DNA of 64,000 nt from Phytophthora colocasiae (GCA_018806915.1 JAGKQI010000098.1:1178001-1242000); one strand, 5' to 3'; positions 19,530 through 29,834 are shown, counted from the stretch's first letter. Program-made: numbers and translations. Notes: generated by a model not told the origin, from the sequence alone.

Positions 19530-20993
19530 CAGGCCTTGTCCAATTCAGTATTACACGGAATTGGCTGTAGTTGCTGCAGTAGTAATAATCTCAATACAAC
19601 ACGCTGCAATAATAAAAGCGGCCGCAATAACTGCAATATGAATTAAGAGCGATGTTCAAATAAAAAAGCGATTGCTTTTTCGAGCTAACTTATTGCATAG
19701 ACGGGACCCTCCAAAAAAGGAGGCCGCGAATTTGCCGACTCAAAAGGCGGCAAAAAGAAGTAGATTCGATACCCACTTTTCTGCAGGAGAGCTAACTTTT
19801 TCGCTAGCGCACAAAGAGCTCCAACATGGATCATCATTCTGCGCAGGAGTTGCACGAAGAATTCGTCGCCATGGACGTCGACAGCGTCGTGGGCGTTATG
19901 CCAGGTGAGGCTGATTCAGCTGATAGGGATGCTGACGCCGCGACGGAGCTCTGACACGGCATCTGTGCAGGCAGAAACCTACAAGATCTTCAGCAAGAAG
20001 CCCATGTTTTGCTGGATGAAGCGGACGTGGATATGACCGCTGAATGTGATCAAGACGCTGAGGAGGACTTGTTTCTGATGCTGAGCTTGGTATTTGTCGT
20101 ACTGGGAGCTGCTTTTGGTACGATGGACTGGAGATCACTTCGAGCAGCCCCCAGTGAATGGATCACGGTTCGCTCGGACTTCTTCTACAAGCTCAAAGCC
20201 CAACGATCACCCAAAGCTTATCGAAAGACTCTTCGCTGCACGCCAGAGTCATTTGACATGCTCTGTTCGTTCCTGGAGCCCCGCTACTATGCTAAATACG
20301 GCCTGCCGGGGAAGAATACCCAGTACGCGTTTGATTTTGGAGTTGCTGTGCTGCTTGCATACTATGGAAATGGATGCGGACAAGATGGAGATGGAATAGG
20401 AGGAGCTGCTGTACAGCTTGGCATATCGAGAGGCGTAGCAAGCCGCTACATTAAAAATCTCGAAAAACTACTTCATGAAATGATGGACGACGTGATATAC
20501 TTCCCCGCGCCATCTTCGGAAGATGAATGGAGTGCACTAGCGGAAGGGTTTGCTGCTCGCAATGCAGATTTCCCTGATGTTGCGTGCATTTTTGACGGCA
20601 CACTGATTCGTACTCGACGACCAAAAGATTTCCAGGTAAGTGCTCTCTACGTTGAATTCAAACACATCGCCAATCGATTTGTGTTCACTGCTAATGTTGT
20701 GCTGCTTTGTTGCAGGGATTTTATGATAAAAGCGGCAAGCCTTCATATAATTGTCTGGCAGCGATTGACTACCGCTTTAAGTTTCGGTATCTGGGAGTGT
20801 TTAGCGGCAGTAATTCCGATCAATCCATGTGGAACCAGTCTACAGTCTTAGGTGCTCGAGCTCGCGATTTGTGCCCTCCTGGTATCAATTGGTTGGGTGA
20901 CGCAGGCTTCAAGCTGTGGCCATTTTTAATGGTACCATTTGATGAGCGTGGGGGCAAGCGCCTAACGAGCATGCAACGTTGGTACAAGGAATC

Positions 20994-21817
20994 CAGGGGT
21001 CTGAATAAAAAATTTCAGTATCGATAAAATCAGTTTCTAAAAATAAAAAAACGGATTACTGGGATATTCACAAAAAATAAAATATGATATTTCTCGAAAA
21101 TTGCAATACAATATAACATAAGTGCTTGCGCAAGACACAATTGAACTGATGGACGTCCTAACCCGAGAAGCCAGCTCTTTTGCGTTCATTATACTCCATA
21201 CTGACCACCTAACTACCTTAAATCACTGGCCAACAGCGAATCCTTTTGCATGGTGACCTTTTCATTCTCAAAAACTCCCGCTCTGTCTAAACAGTGACGA
21301 ACAAAGACATCTGCGCCTACTTCTACGAGAACCTTGGTCATGGCCTCTATCGGTGTAAGCATTGTGGCTCCGAGCGCAAGCAAATCGCCAATACTGGATA
21401 CTCCAACTTGATCGGGCACCTGGCTAATAAGCACGACGGCTTCAAGGACCTATACGCAGCAACGCTGTCTTCCAAGGACAGTACCCTCCGGGATTTTGGG
21501 TTCGTGTCTGAAGAGACGTCTCATCGCTTCCAGTGGATGAGATGGGTCGTCGAGCGGAATATGCCGCTGTCGGAAGTCGACAACGAGCTGACACGCTCGA
21601 TGTCTAGATGGAGGTCAGTGTCGTCACGTGTGCTTCTTAACTCTATGCGTGATGTAGCCAAGAAGGTGGGCAAGTCGCTCGAGAAGGCGCTGGGCAGCTG
21701 TTTCGCGATATTGCAGTTATTGCGGCCGCTTTTATTATTGCAGCGTGTTGTATTGAGATTATTACTACTGCAGCAACTACAGCCAATTCCGTGTAATACT
21801 GAATTGGACAAGGCCTG
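20994..21817 (+). mobile_element. Second, deleted hAT copy inside Harbinger
   Basis: This 824-bp element starts CAGGGGTCTGAATAAAAAAT and ends with the reverse complement of CAGGCCTTGTCC, the same two termini as the outer hAT but in opposite orientation. It is flanked by a perfect 8-bp duplication AAGGAATC (20986-20993 and 21818-21825). Its first ~300 bp and last ~110 bp match the outer hAT almost exactly. It is an internal-deletion derivative keeping only the 5' part of the transposase gene. Confidence 0.92.
21294..21720 (+). pseudogene. hAT transposase N-terminal fragment (BED finger)
   Basis: The frame encodes a BED-type zinc finger, with Cys pair CKHC followed by His pair HLANKH, then the beginning of the hAT region (EETSHRFQWMRWVVERN). 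Where the outer element has ATGACGAA, this copy has GTGACGAA, so the start codon is lost. The frame runs into the fused 3' terminal sequence at about 21707 and ends there. It cannot encode a transposase. Confidence 0.85.
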
Positions 21818-22240
21818 AAGGAATCTATTCCATTGATGTTGATGAGTTACTAAATGTGCGATATTCCACCGCAGCTACAATTACCATCTTTCAGAGACTC
21901 GAATTTTAGTGGAATGCGTGTTTGGGCGACTGAAGGCTCGTTTTAAAGTGCTTCATGGTGTGACAGATCGACGAAAACACACCACAAATGCCAGAATGAT
22001 TTGCGCTGCTGCTGTCCTGCATAACCTGTTGATCGACATCGGCGACAAGCAATTCAAGCCAAAGAAACGAAACGAAGAGGCGATTCGTAAAGAGCGATGT
22101 GATTCCAGACATGTTATGTCTTCCTTCAATCAAAACTGGGATAGGACACCAGAAGAAGTCGAACTTGCTATTGCGAAGCGCAATGCATACGCACGCCGCT
22201 TTTATCAAAACGATAACGAGTAATAAAAAACCGTCGATGA

Positions 22241-23700
22241 TCAGAAGCCGTACTCGTGCACCTCGGAGTTATCCGTCGATCGCTTGGTCATCTCTTCGAA
22301 GAGGCTAGCGGTCAGCTGCTGTAGCCCTGCGAGGCTACGCATCAGCGCCTCACTGGTAACTCGGTGTTGTTCATTAGAAGCTTCAATTGAAGATGTCAAT
22401 CTGCCAAACAGTTCAGTCATCTCTCCATTAGGTCGAGGAGGCTGGTGGCGTTTTGAAAACACTCGTTCAATGGCCTCGAACCCCGATCGCAGTGTTTCAC
22501 TAACAGCATCAGCAGGTCGCTTTGTTGAAGACTGTTTAGCTTGGAGTGTCACGAGTTTTTGGCTTTAGCTGTCGCTTTGGCTTTTTCACGTGCTTCGTGA
22601 GCCTCACTGGGCGATTCACTTGACTCGCTCTCCGATTCAAGTTCGTCATTCACTCCACCGTCACTCTCAATACCCTCACCGGTACCCGTCTCTGTAATTG
22701 CTTCACCAGTGCAACCTGGACGCCGTGAGAAAACTTCGCATAGCAGTGGCCAGAGTGCGGTCAACTCGGGGCCAAGTACCTTTAGATATTTTGGGTTCAC
22801 TGTGACAGGATCACACGTCAAATTTCGTGGTACATCATCATCTGTAGAACTGCAATCAGAATGTTCATCATCGTCGCCATTAAGCAGAAAGTCAACAGGC
22901 ATTTCAGGATACTTGCGCTCTTTGTGATCTCTGTCTTCGTCTTCATCATCTACTGGACGGTTTCCTGTTGCCATCATGCGCTGTCGTCTAGCCTTGTAGC
23001 CCGATCGTACTGCGTCCAACTTGTTTTTAAACTGCTTCACGAGCACCTTACGCGGTTTTGCGTCTCCCCATGCCTGCTCCGCTAACGCGCGCTGCTGAAA
23101 TACGTTGATGGTATCTTCCCACAAGGCTCGTTGAGCCTGTGTATTGGAGTTCTTCGTGGAGAACTTTTTCAGTATGCGCCTGTTGCGAAAGCGCGCTTCG
23201 ATTGCAAGTGCAGTAAGCTGTACGGTCCACTTCATGCTGGTCACTTCACCGGGTTTTGACTTTTGGACGTCCGTGCCCTTCGCCTTTGATTTCTGGGCCT
23301 TCCGTGCTTTCGACTTGGTTTTACTGGTCGATGCAGCAGAATTGGCGATCTTCTTTCTTTTCGGCGCAGACTAACTCTCTGGATCAACTCGGCGCGGTGT
23401 TGACGTGCCATCCTTGTCGTCAGGGCTCGTATCATTTCCGTTGGAGTGATCTTCTTCATATTCTGTGTAGTAGGAGGGTAAACCTAGCGATGACGGTGGC
23501 GCAGTCACCGTTGCTATCTGCACGCGTGTGGAAGCAGCTGCCACCGGATGTGGAGTTCCTGCATCTCTTCCACGCTTGGACAGTATCGTAGGCATGCTTG
23601 TAGTGTCCACAGGTCTTGCGCGCATGTGCGCAACACTCGCTGCGCAACGGATGCGGAATGCGGAGTGCATGTCAAAAATGGAAACTCTTAAAAATCGCAT
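22241..23700 (-). pseudogene. Harbinger Myb-like accessory protein, broken
   Basis: Read leftwards from about 23700, the frame shows an acidic segment ending DDKDGTSTPRRVDPES, an in-frame TAG at about 23371, then a Lys/Ala-rich linker (SAPKRKKIANSAASTSKT). A Myb/SANT-like trihelix region follows, starting KWTVQLTALAIEARFRN with the conserved Trp residues in ALWEDTI and AWGDAK. A frame break at about 22550 separates it from the C-terminal helical part (VTLQAKQSSTKRPADAVSET). Harbinger elements need such a protein for DNA binding and nuclear import of the transposase. The stop and frame break suggest it is dead, unless short introns remove them. Confidence 0.75.
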
Positions 23701-23838
23701 GCTGTTTCATAGGCTTAGCTATAAAAGTCGTCACGACTACTTGGACATGGAGACTACTTTTTCCGCCGCCTTATTTTCTCGGCCTAGATAAGTCGTAGGC
23801 GCAAAAGCAATCGCTGTTTTATTTGAACATCGCTCTAA

Positions 23839-24407
23839 TGCTCCTGCTCGCTACCAACTGATGCCAATGTCGTTACATCCCACATATTCCTGTTCGCACG
23901 AAGAAACATGACGAGTTCAAAATTCGCTGGGAGCATACAAGTGCGTTGGGGGGTGAGCACAAGCTTGCACTGTGAAAAACAAACGCTCACATGCATTCGA
24001 AGTCGGCGGCAGTTCCTTCAACAGCAGACTGTAGTTGGCACGACTGGGACGCTTGTTTGGCCCAGCAAGAAGAATCCGCGTCGCGTAGTCATCTTGGCGT
24101 TTCTTGCGCTTGTCTTCACACTTCGCCACCTCGAATGCCTTCACCGCATCTGCCTCAGCCTTTGAAAGCGTGCCACCGTTGATCACTTTGACGGCTGCCG
24201 CTTCAAATATAGGAGAGTGGACTATACTAGCGTTCGCGTTAAGCTGGGCACGCATCGTGGGGTACTCGCTAATAACCGAGTCAAAAAGCAGGCGGACATC
24301 CGCCAAATCGATATCGTCGCACTGCAGCTTCTTAGTGATGCTCTGGAACTTCTTCATGTGCTCCAGCCGCTCGAGGAGCTTGCGATGTGCTGCTCCTTCG
24401 TCATTGT
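23839..24407 (-). pseudogene. hAT transposase C-terminal fragment
   Basis: On the minus strand 24400-23917 encodes KLLERLEHMKKFQSITKKL, then a helical region and the hAT C-terminal dimerisation motif PPTSNACERLFF. A frame break follows; in the next frame the family's ending continues as KLVLTPQRTCMLPANFE and LRANRNMWDV up to 23839, where the Harbinger element begins. The N-terminal and DDE parts are deleted. The BED-containing N-terminus survives only in the second copy at 21294. Confidence 0.85.
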
Positions 24408-24660
24408 TTAGACTGAGCGGGAGTTTTTGAGAATGAAAAGGTCACCATGCAAAAGGATTCGTACGTGTCCAGTGATTTAAGGTAGTTAGGTGGTCAGTAT
24501 GGAGTATAATGAACGCAAAAGAGCTGGCTTCTCGGGTTAGGACGTCCATCAGTTCAATTGTGTCTTGCCATTGCTATGCAAGCACTTATGTTATATTGTA
24601 TTGCAATTTTCGAGAAATATCATATTTTATTTTTTGTGAATATCCCAGTAATCCGTTTTT
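24404..24660 (-). repeat. ~257-bp hAT subterminal sequence, inverted copy
   Basis: This is the reverse complement of 21043-21300 with few differences. It is the 5' subterminal and untranslated region of the hAT family, present once in each of the two hAT copies, not an independent repeat. Confidence 0.88.
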
Positions 24661-24767
24661 TTATTTTGTGGATATCTATTCTACAGTCATAGGGTTGTGA
24701 CCACGGTCACTATTAGTTTTGTGACCGAGTATAAATAGCAATTTTCCAAAACAGTAAAAAAAAAGCA

Positions 24768-27100
24768 ATGCCAAGTGCAAAAGAAACTGGGAGTCATGTC
24801 CGAGCAGCAGTCCTGCCGTAATATCAATGGTACGAATACGACTTCAATTCACTTCCAGAGTAGGTCTAACGTAGGTCGTTCGTGATACGAATGCACAGGA
24901 GTAATTACCCACCCAGCATCAAGTGCCGCTGCGCTGTTGGCTGCACACAACGAACAGGCCATTCAACTTGCACTACAGGAAAAAGAAGCCGTACTTCGTG
25001 TTCATGCTACGAGAAATTCTCAAAGACCTAACGCTACAACACTTCTCTACTCTCCAAAAGCGCTCGAGTTTCTTGAATGGATGAAGAGCAAAGGCTATAG
25101 CGACGAGCTAGTCAACGAGTCAAAGATGGTGCTGTTTCTCTCGTCAATACAGAACCGTCATGTCCGAAAACGCGGAAGGAAACGTAAATCTGACACTGGA
25201 TGTACGTCTTCAGATTCTGGTGATACGTCTACACGTAGCGACGCTGATGTTGGTGCTGTAATCGGTCATTCGACCCTAGCTGCGTATGTTAACGCAATAA
25301 TGGATTTGTGGAGGCTGCAATTTAGTTTAGGAACGAATATCCGTCAACCGGTTCGGCCAAATACTGTCAAAGAGCTGCTAAAGCAAAAAAAAGTGGCTAC
25401 GGTACAACATGAAGCTGACACATTTCAAGATGCTGGTGAAAAGACAATGGTGGATGCAACGTTCAGTGAATCGACAGTTCAAAGAATAGTAGATGAAATG
25501 TTCAATTGCGGCACCGAAGAAGGGCTTCGTCATCGCGCAGATGTTTTGCTCTCGTTGGGTTTGTCATCTCGTGGAGACAACATACGACGCTTGTGCTTAC
25601 CTCATATCGGCCTCATTGTATACGAAAACGAAGGTGTATGTGGTGCCAGTCTACTGCGTTCTGTGTGGAGGAAATCAAAGAAAAATCAGTACGGAAACGT
25701 CGAAGAGACTGCTTTGATGAGACACAAAAATGTAGAACGCTGTCCATTTAGCGCGTTGGCTCTCTACTTTTTTCATCGGTGGCATGTTGGCGACGAGCCC
25801 TGGCCAGACTTCAGTAAACGAGAACACTGGTACCCAATCTTCGTGCTAAAAGGCGCGGGACCCACGATCCAATCGACGTACCCTCAGCAGTACTCAGCAT
25901 TGAAAGCGATATATAGTTTAATTGGGTCCAAAGCACAATCAAAACCCAACTAGGCCGAAAGCAAGCTGCAACTGCTGAATCAGGGGTGCATCAGCCGAAT
26001 CCGTCGATAAACAAGGTCACTGGGCAACAAAGAGCAGGAATGGAGCTTATGCAAATCACGTAATCCCATTTGATTGTCTCCGAGTTCTCGCCGGATTTGG
26101 TCCAGAAGCAAATCGATATTACATCCCCCGGTCACTCTTGGAACCTCCACTAGACTTACAAGCGATGATATTTCCTAACCTGGACGAATCGGAAAAGGTT
26201 ATGCTAGCTGGAGGTCGCGAAATCGCCGGAAAAAGCTTTGTCGATTTATTGCGATACATGCGAGTTGTTATTCTACAAGACGTCGTCATTTTGATGCATA
26301 TGAACTACACACACCCATTGTTCCTGCATCCAATATTCAGCAGTGTCTTGTTTCATGCTTTCCGGGACGAACTTCTGCAGACTGTAACGACAACTCAGCA
26401 TCCTGAACATTTGCTCCTACAACAAGCCATGCCAATTGTATCTGAGGACATAAAGGAGTTGAGATCAACAACAGCCCAATTATTCCAACATATTAACAGT
26501 GGGTTCGAGCGACTAACCTCTGAAATCAAAGCGTCGGCTCAATCGCATAAAGAGCAGATTCAGTTGCGTCTTGGAGAGACGCTAGTTGCAATGGGAACCC
26601 GGCTACAGGCCGAAAACACACACGTCTCCATAGAGGCATCCAACACGCAATCCTGCAACAACTTCGACATTTCCAACATTAGTAACCCACACACTCGCGT
26701 AACTAGTACTGAAAATTATGAGCAGTCAGACGTACCTGGTGTGTGTCCTGACTTCCGAATGTCGCGGCAAATTGACACTGTCACTGCTGCTTGGCAAGAG
26801 TACAGCACCGGCTTCCCGCCACTCCCTTCTGTAAGAGAGATGGAGAATCAATTCGAGACACTTTGGAGAAAAAAACTCTGACACTCAATTTTACTGTCGT
26901 CGCAAGCCACTGTACAACGCGATAGAATTAGTAAAACAGGAAGAGCCCTGTATTGCTGAACATGAAGTGGTAGCGTTCTTCGAGAGTCGTCGACAACGGA
27001 GGAAAATAAGGAGATTCGCCGACGACATTAAGGCGGGTCTCATCGCCTACAAGGCGCAGAACAGTTTCGTCAGATTTCGTGAGTATTTAGATAGCTTGTA
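24768..27100 (+). pseudogene. Crypton tyrosine recombinase, frameshifted
   Basis: A first ATG at 24768 probably belongs to a short exon followed by an intron with an acceptor CACAG at about 24898. The main frame (24901-25950) encodes the core-binding part and the catalytic Arg region LSLGLSSRGDNIRRL, then KSKKNQYGNVEETAL. A frame break at about 25930 leads to LGRKQAATAESGVHQ (the second Arg motif); a second break at about 26060 leads to VIPFDCLRVLAGFG and PEANRYYIPRSLLEPP. A third break at a run of A near 26870 leads to QFYCRRKPLYNAIELVK and RRFADDIKAG, a GCR1_C-like DNA-binding ending. Three breaks mean the recombinase is inactive. Similar DUF3504-type recombinases are known from oomycete Cryptons. 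Confidence 0.85.
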
Positions 27101-27252
27101 GAAGTATAATTCACATAACATACCTACAAACGCTCACGCCGTTAGGCAACTACGCGGCTCGTTTTGAATTTGTTGCGCACAGTATCTCGTGCTCTGCACC
27201 TCAATGCTGCACGTTGTGAAAATCGCTTACACAAAACATACTGAAGCTAAAC

Positions 27253-27520
27253 ACACACAAAACCACCGTTAATTTACAGTAGTAGCAATTGTCAAACTGT
27301 ACTCTTACTTGGATCGTCCATGGCGGTTGTGTCTCGGCTGTAGTTGCTGCTGTAGTCTTCTCCCTGACTGCCATCTCCTAACACACACAAGGTCATCGTT
27401 AATTCACAGTTGTAGCAATAGACACAACGTACGCTTACTTGGAACGTCCAGGGAAATTGTGGCTGGGCTATACGGGGTCATCTTCCTGCTGTAGTATTCT
27501 CCCTGGCTGGCATCACACCG
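27253..27520 (-). repeat. Diverged ~130-bp tandem duplication in the Crypton
   Basis: Two units, about 27253-27381 and 27382-27520, align along their length. On the minus strand each unit looks like an exon with a GTAAG donor and a TTAG acceptor, and the putative exons encode similar peptides (QGEYYSRKMTPYS and QGEDYSSNYSRDT). This could be part of a second, spliced Crypton gene with an upstream exon at about 27666-27530 (MPPSVQNLTRAVLYRFF), or just repeat debris. Confidence 0.5.
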
Positions 27521-27867
27521 TCTTGTTGGTTAGCACGTTCACCTGCGCTCTTTTGTTGAGGGCGATTAGCAGTCTGTTCACACCTCCTTGCTCTACGACG
27601 TCTTATAGTTGGCACGAAGAAGCGATACAGAACAGCTCTTGTAAGGTTCTGCACTGACGGTGGCACCTTATTGCGTCGAAGTGATTGTTGGAGATGAGAG
27701 GACTGCCTGTTGTTATTTATTATCTCAAGAATGGAATAATTATCTCGAATAATTTTGTGACTTGGGTGTGACTAGACTCGCTGTTTGTATACCCTGGTCA
27801 TGACCAAAAAATTGATATTTTTAGAAACTGATTTTATCGATACTGAAATTTTTTATTCAGACCCCTG

Positions 27868-27875
27868 CTTCCCAG
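27868..27875. repeat. Right target duplication of outer hAT
   Basis: CTTCCCAG, identical to 19522-19529. Confidence 0.9.
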
Positions 27876-28195
27876 TACAAATTCAAGATGCTGCGGTGGA
27901 AAATGATCCTACGAGCACGTTCTTCAGCGAGTTCTACCTGACGCGAGGCGAGCGTGACATTGAGGCTGAAGTTGATCATGCGCTAAAGGATTGTCTTCGC
28001 TACGGTTCTCGACCAGACACATCCAAAATCCTGAGAGCTATGGGGGAGAAAGCCCAGGCAGCTGGCAGCTCACGAGTGGCGGTTCTGGTTTGCGGACCGA
28101 AGCCACTTGTGAACGGTGTTATCACCACGAGCCTCACGCTTACGAAGGAGATGAACGTTCACTTCGATGTCCACACTGAGCTCTTTGACTTTTAA

Positions 28196-28519
28196 GAGCA
28201 TCTCCACCGGTAGTTCTCAAACAGAGCTTTATCTTCAATGTAATACATTTAGATCCAATAGAAGTCTTAGAGTCCTCGACGCAGGCTTACCTTAAAACAG
28301 AAGCAATTCTTTCAGAAAACCTCCCGACAGTGGAACTGGAAGTTGAGCTCCATGTTGAGTACATGATGAGTACATGATGAGTATCAACATGGAGCTCAAA
28401 TTCCAGTTCCACAACGATCAACAACCAAATATTCGGTATCACATCTCAATGTGTATCCCCTGGATTTACGGTGTTGAAAACTTAGTCACATACAACAGTA
28501 ACGTCACCTTTGAATAGCC
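28196..28519. other. Intergenic with long hairpin
   Basis: Between the flavocytochrome 3' end and START copy 4. It contains the hairpin at 28331-28412. The 20 bases before the ATG at 28520 (GTAACGTCACCTTTGAATAG and neighbours) are shared with the promoter palindrome of copy 2. Confidence 0.6.
28331..28412. repeat. Long hairpin with internal direct repeat
   Basis: Arms GTGGAACTGGAA..TTGAGCTCCATGTTGA and the reverse complement TCAACATGGAGCTCAA..TTCCAGTTCCAC flank a loop made of a repeated GTACATGATGA unit. It may be a small foldback element or a transcription-related hairpin between tandem genes. Confidence 0.75.
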
Positions 28520-29834
28520 ATGGACCACGACATACCAGCATTCGCCTACGCGCTGGACGGTTCTTCGTCGGAAGACACGCTTCAAGTTCTTCTCCCCAAC
28601 TTGTCTGAGGACAGCATTGGAGCAGACCAAGAACTCACCAATCATTCGATGGAGAACTTCCAGGGCTGGCTGCAGGATGAGACCGACCTACAAGAAGCAG
28701 TAGCAGCCACGCGTGAATGCAGCAAAATGGAGGACACAGATGCTAAAAAGAAGCGCAAAACCACGTACGACGTCCGACGACAACAGAAAGTGGAGTTGAC
28801 GGACCAAGTGGAGAAACTACAGCAACAACTAGAGGAGCTCAAGTACCGCGTGTTGGTTCAACAGGGAGATGCGACCAAGTCAAACGAACAGACCGCGACC
28901 AGGAACGCAGTTCTCCAGGAATTCATTCAGCAGCAGCACTTGGAGGTCGCAAATATGCAGGCGATGCTTGCTGGACATTTGGTAAGCTTTACACTGTTTT
29001 TCCTTCGTTTTGAGGAGCTCACTTTAACATTCCTATTCGTTTATGCTCTAGCAACATAATGTGAATTCACTACATCCAGCGAAGACTATCATTCGGTTGG
29101 GAAAAGACCGCGTGGAGCGACACAATGTGCTGGTGGGTCTGAAGGACAAGAAGTTGCAAGAGGCGAAGCGGTTTATTACCGCGCGAAGCCAAGGGCTGGA
29201 TCCGTCCGCAACGTACAAACACGAGGAGCAGAACAAGAGCCCAGACGAGAACTTCTGTCAAGTGATCTTTGAAAACATAGCGATCCATGGAGCTAGCGCC
29301 AGAGATGTCTTCAACGGATGCATTGATGTCGCTCAAAACGCCGAGATCATCATCTCGGAGATGTTCGGCAGCATCACGATCCGTGAAAACAACGAAGCCG
29401 ACACGAGAGAGATCGCGCAGATACGTTTAGTGACCTCGACGTCACAAGGGACACTGGTGGAGTCCAACACAGTCATGTTCTCGGAGTTCGTAGAAGGAAA
29501 AGATGAGAGCTGTGGCCTGGTTGTGTCCGATTTTGTCGATTCAGACGAACTTTACCCGTACAAACCAGAGGAGTGCGTGCGGCGAGATACAACTAGTGTG
29601 TTTATGGTGCGCTCGTTCAAAAAGAAGAGAAGTGGGAATATGGACAATGATATTCTTACTGCGTCAGATAATGACGGGCGCGTGGTTGTGGGAACGCGAT
29701 GGACCTGCTCGAAGCTTCGGTGTAACAACACGAACCCCTCAGCAGATGAACTGCGTGAATTACAAGAAAGTACAGTGTCTTTCAGGGACACGATGAAGAA
29801 GTGCATTCAACAGAGACTGGGGATTTTACAATAA
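28520..29834 (+). CDS. Coiled-coil/START-like family protein, copy 4
   Basis: Exons 28520-28981 and 29052-29834 give 414 aa. It is the near twin of copy 2: N-terminus MDHDIPAFAYALDGSSS, basic patch AKKKRKTTYDVRRQQK, coiled coil VEKLQQQLEELKYRVL, and the START-like motifs SEMFGSITIRENNEAD, VESNTVMFSEFVEG and ELYPYKPEECVRRDTT. It sits between the broken flavocytochrome and the PDR transporter, whereas the other three copies cluster at 7.5-12.7 kb, so the transposon-rich stretch now separates former neighbours or the copy arose by dispersed duplication. Function unknown; probably lipid-binding. Confidence 0.85.

Larger units (their letters stand above)
19826..22223 (+). pseudogene. Harbinger DDE transposase, interrupted
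   Basis: Exons 19826-19904, 19971-20635 and 20716 onward give the N-terminal and middle parts. The first catalytic Asp is in CIFDGTLIRTRRP, the second in NWLGDAGFKLWPFL, and the Glu in VECVFGRLKARFKVLHG at about 21909. All three residues are present, so the gene was probably active before a hAT copy landed at 20994, after TSMQRWYKES. A further small intron likely lies between 21826 and an acceptor CTTTCAG at about 21887-21893, since the frame has a stop there and the conserved TRILVEC follows. The C-terminal helix region ends NAYARRFYQNDNE. Transposition function is lost in this copy. Confidence 0.88.
19647..23835 (+). mobile_element. PIF/Harbinger element inside the outer hAT
   Basis: Inverted ends start GAGCGATGTTCAAATAAAA on both sides (about 33 bp, one mismatch). 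The flanks are the 3-bp target TAA (19644-19646 and 23836-23838), typical of PIF/Harbinger. The element carries the two expected genes in convergent layout: a DDE transposase on the plus strand and a Myb-like protein on the minus strand. Without the 832 bp of the inserted hAT copy and its target duplication it is about 3.36 kb. A GC-rich hairpin-like stretch (CCTCCAAAAAAGGAGG) lies near the left end. Confidence 0.92.
24668..27830 (+). mobile_element. Crypton (tyrosine-recombinase element)
   Basis: The element interrupts the outer hAT about 37 bp from its right end. The unoccupied site is seen in the second hAT copy (around 21035-21045). The two junctions carry a direct repeat TATTTT (24662-24667 and 27825-27830) and no terminal inverted repeats, as expected for Cryptons. 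Close to both ends are short palindromes: GTGACC-ac-GGTCAC near 24694-24707 and TGGTCATGACCA at 27804-27815. A TATA-like GTATAAATAG lies at about 24729. The main gene is a tyrosine recombinase with a GCR1_C-like tail (separate entry). Confidence 0.85.
19530..27867 (-). mobile_element. Outer hAT element (host of nested insertions)
   Basis: The element begins CAGGCCTTGTCC at 19530 and ends with the reverse complement of CAGGGGTCTGAA at 27867. It is flanked by a perfect 8-bp duplication CTTCCCAG (19522-19529 and 27868-27875), the hAT hallmark. Its own sequence totals only about 980 bp: 19530-19646, 23836-24667 and 27831-27867. The rest is a Harbinger element and a Crypton inserted into it. On the minus strand it keeps an ATG near 24405 followed at once by a deletion junction and then the C-terminal third of the transposase, so it is non-autonomous. 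Confidence 0.9.
18170..28195 (+). pseudogene. Ferric-reductase/NOX-type flavocytochrome, split
   Basis: The 5' part (18170-19529) and 3' part (27876-28195) belong to one gene interrupted by an 8.3-kb transposon stack. Without the insert and one 8-bp target copy the frame is continuous, 559 aa. The membrane domain has paired haem-ligand histidines in FYHKLFAYATIILTALHAF and in FHWILFIIIIVAVVAHGG. The FAD motif is EWHPFTISSSP and the nucleotide-binding motif is VLFSGGVGVTPM. The 3' part supplies the terminal LVCGPKPLVN and the end FDVHTELFDF. Such proteins pass electrons from NAD(P)H across a membrane to ferric iron or oxygen. As it stands translation would end at 19570, losing about 107 C-terminal residues including the CGP motif, so the allele is probably null. 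Confidence 0.9.

Noticed and set aside
19531..21817. Inversion between the 110-bp inverted repeats at 19530 and 21708
   Set aside because: Each 110-bp stretch is the same terminal part of a separate hAT copy; intact target duplications at both make an inversion unnecessary.
21043..24660. A single large transposon bounded by ~257-bp inverted repeats
   Set aside because: These repeats lie inside two separate hAT copies with their own ends and 8-bp target duplications; nested insertion explains them better.
27785..28195. Independent small gene of 136 codons
   Set aside because: The first ~30 codons are hAT terminal sequence; the rest is the displaced C-terminus of the flavocytochrome gene.
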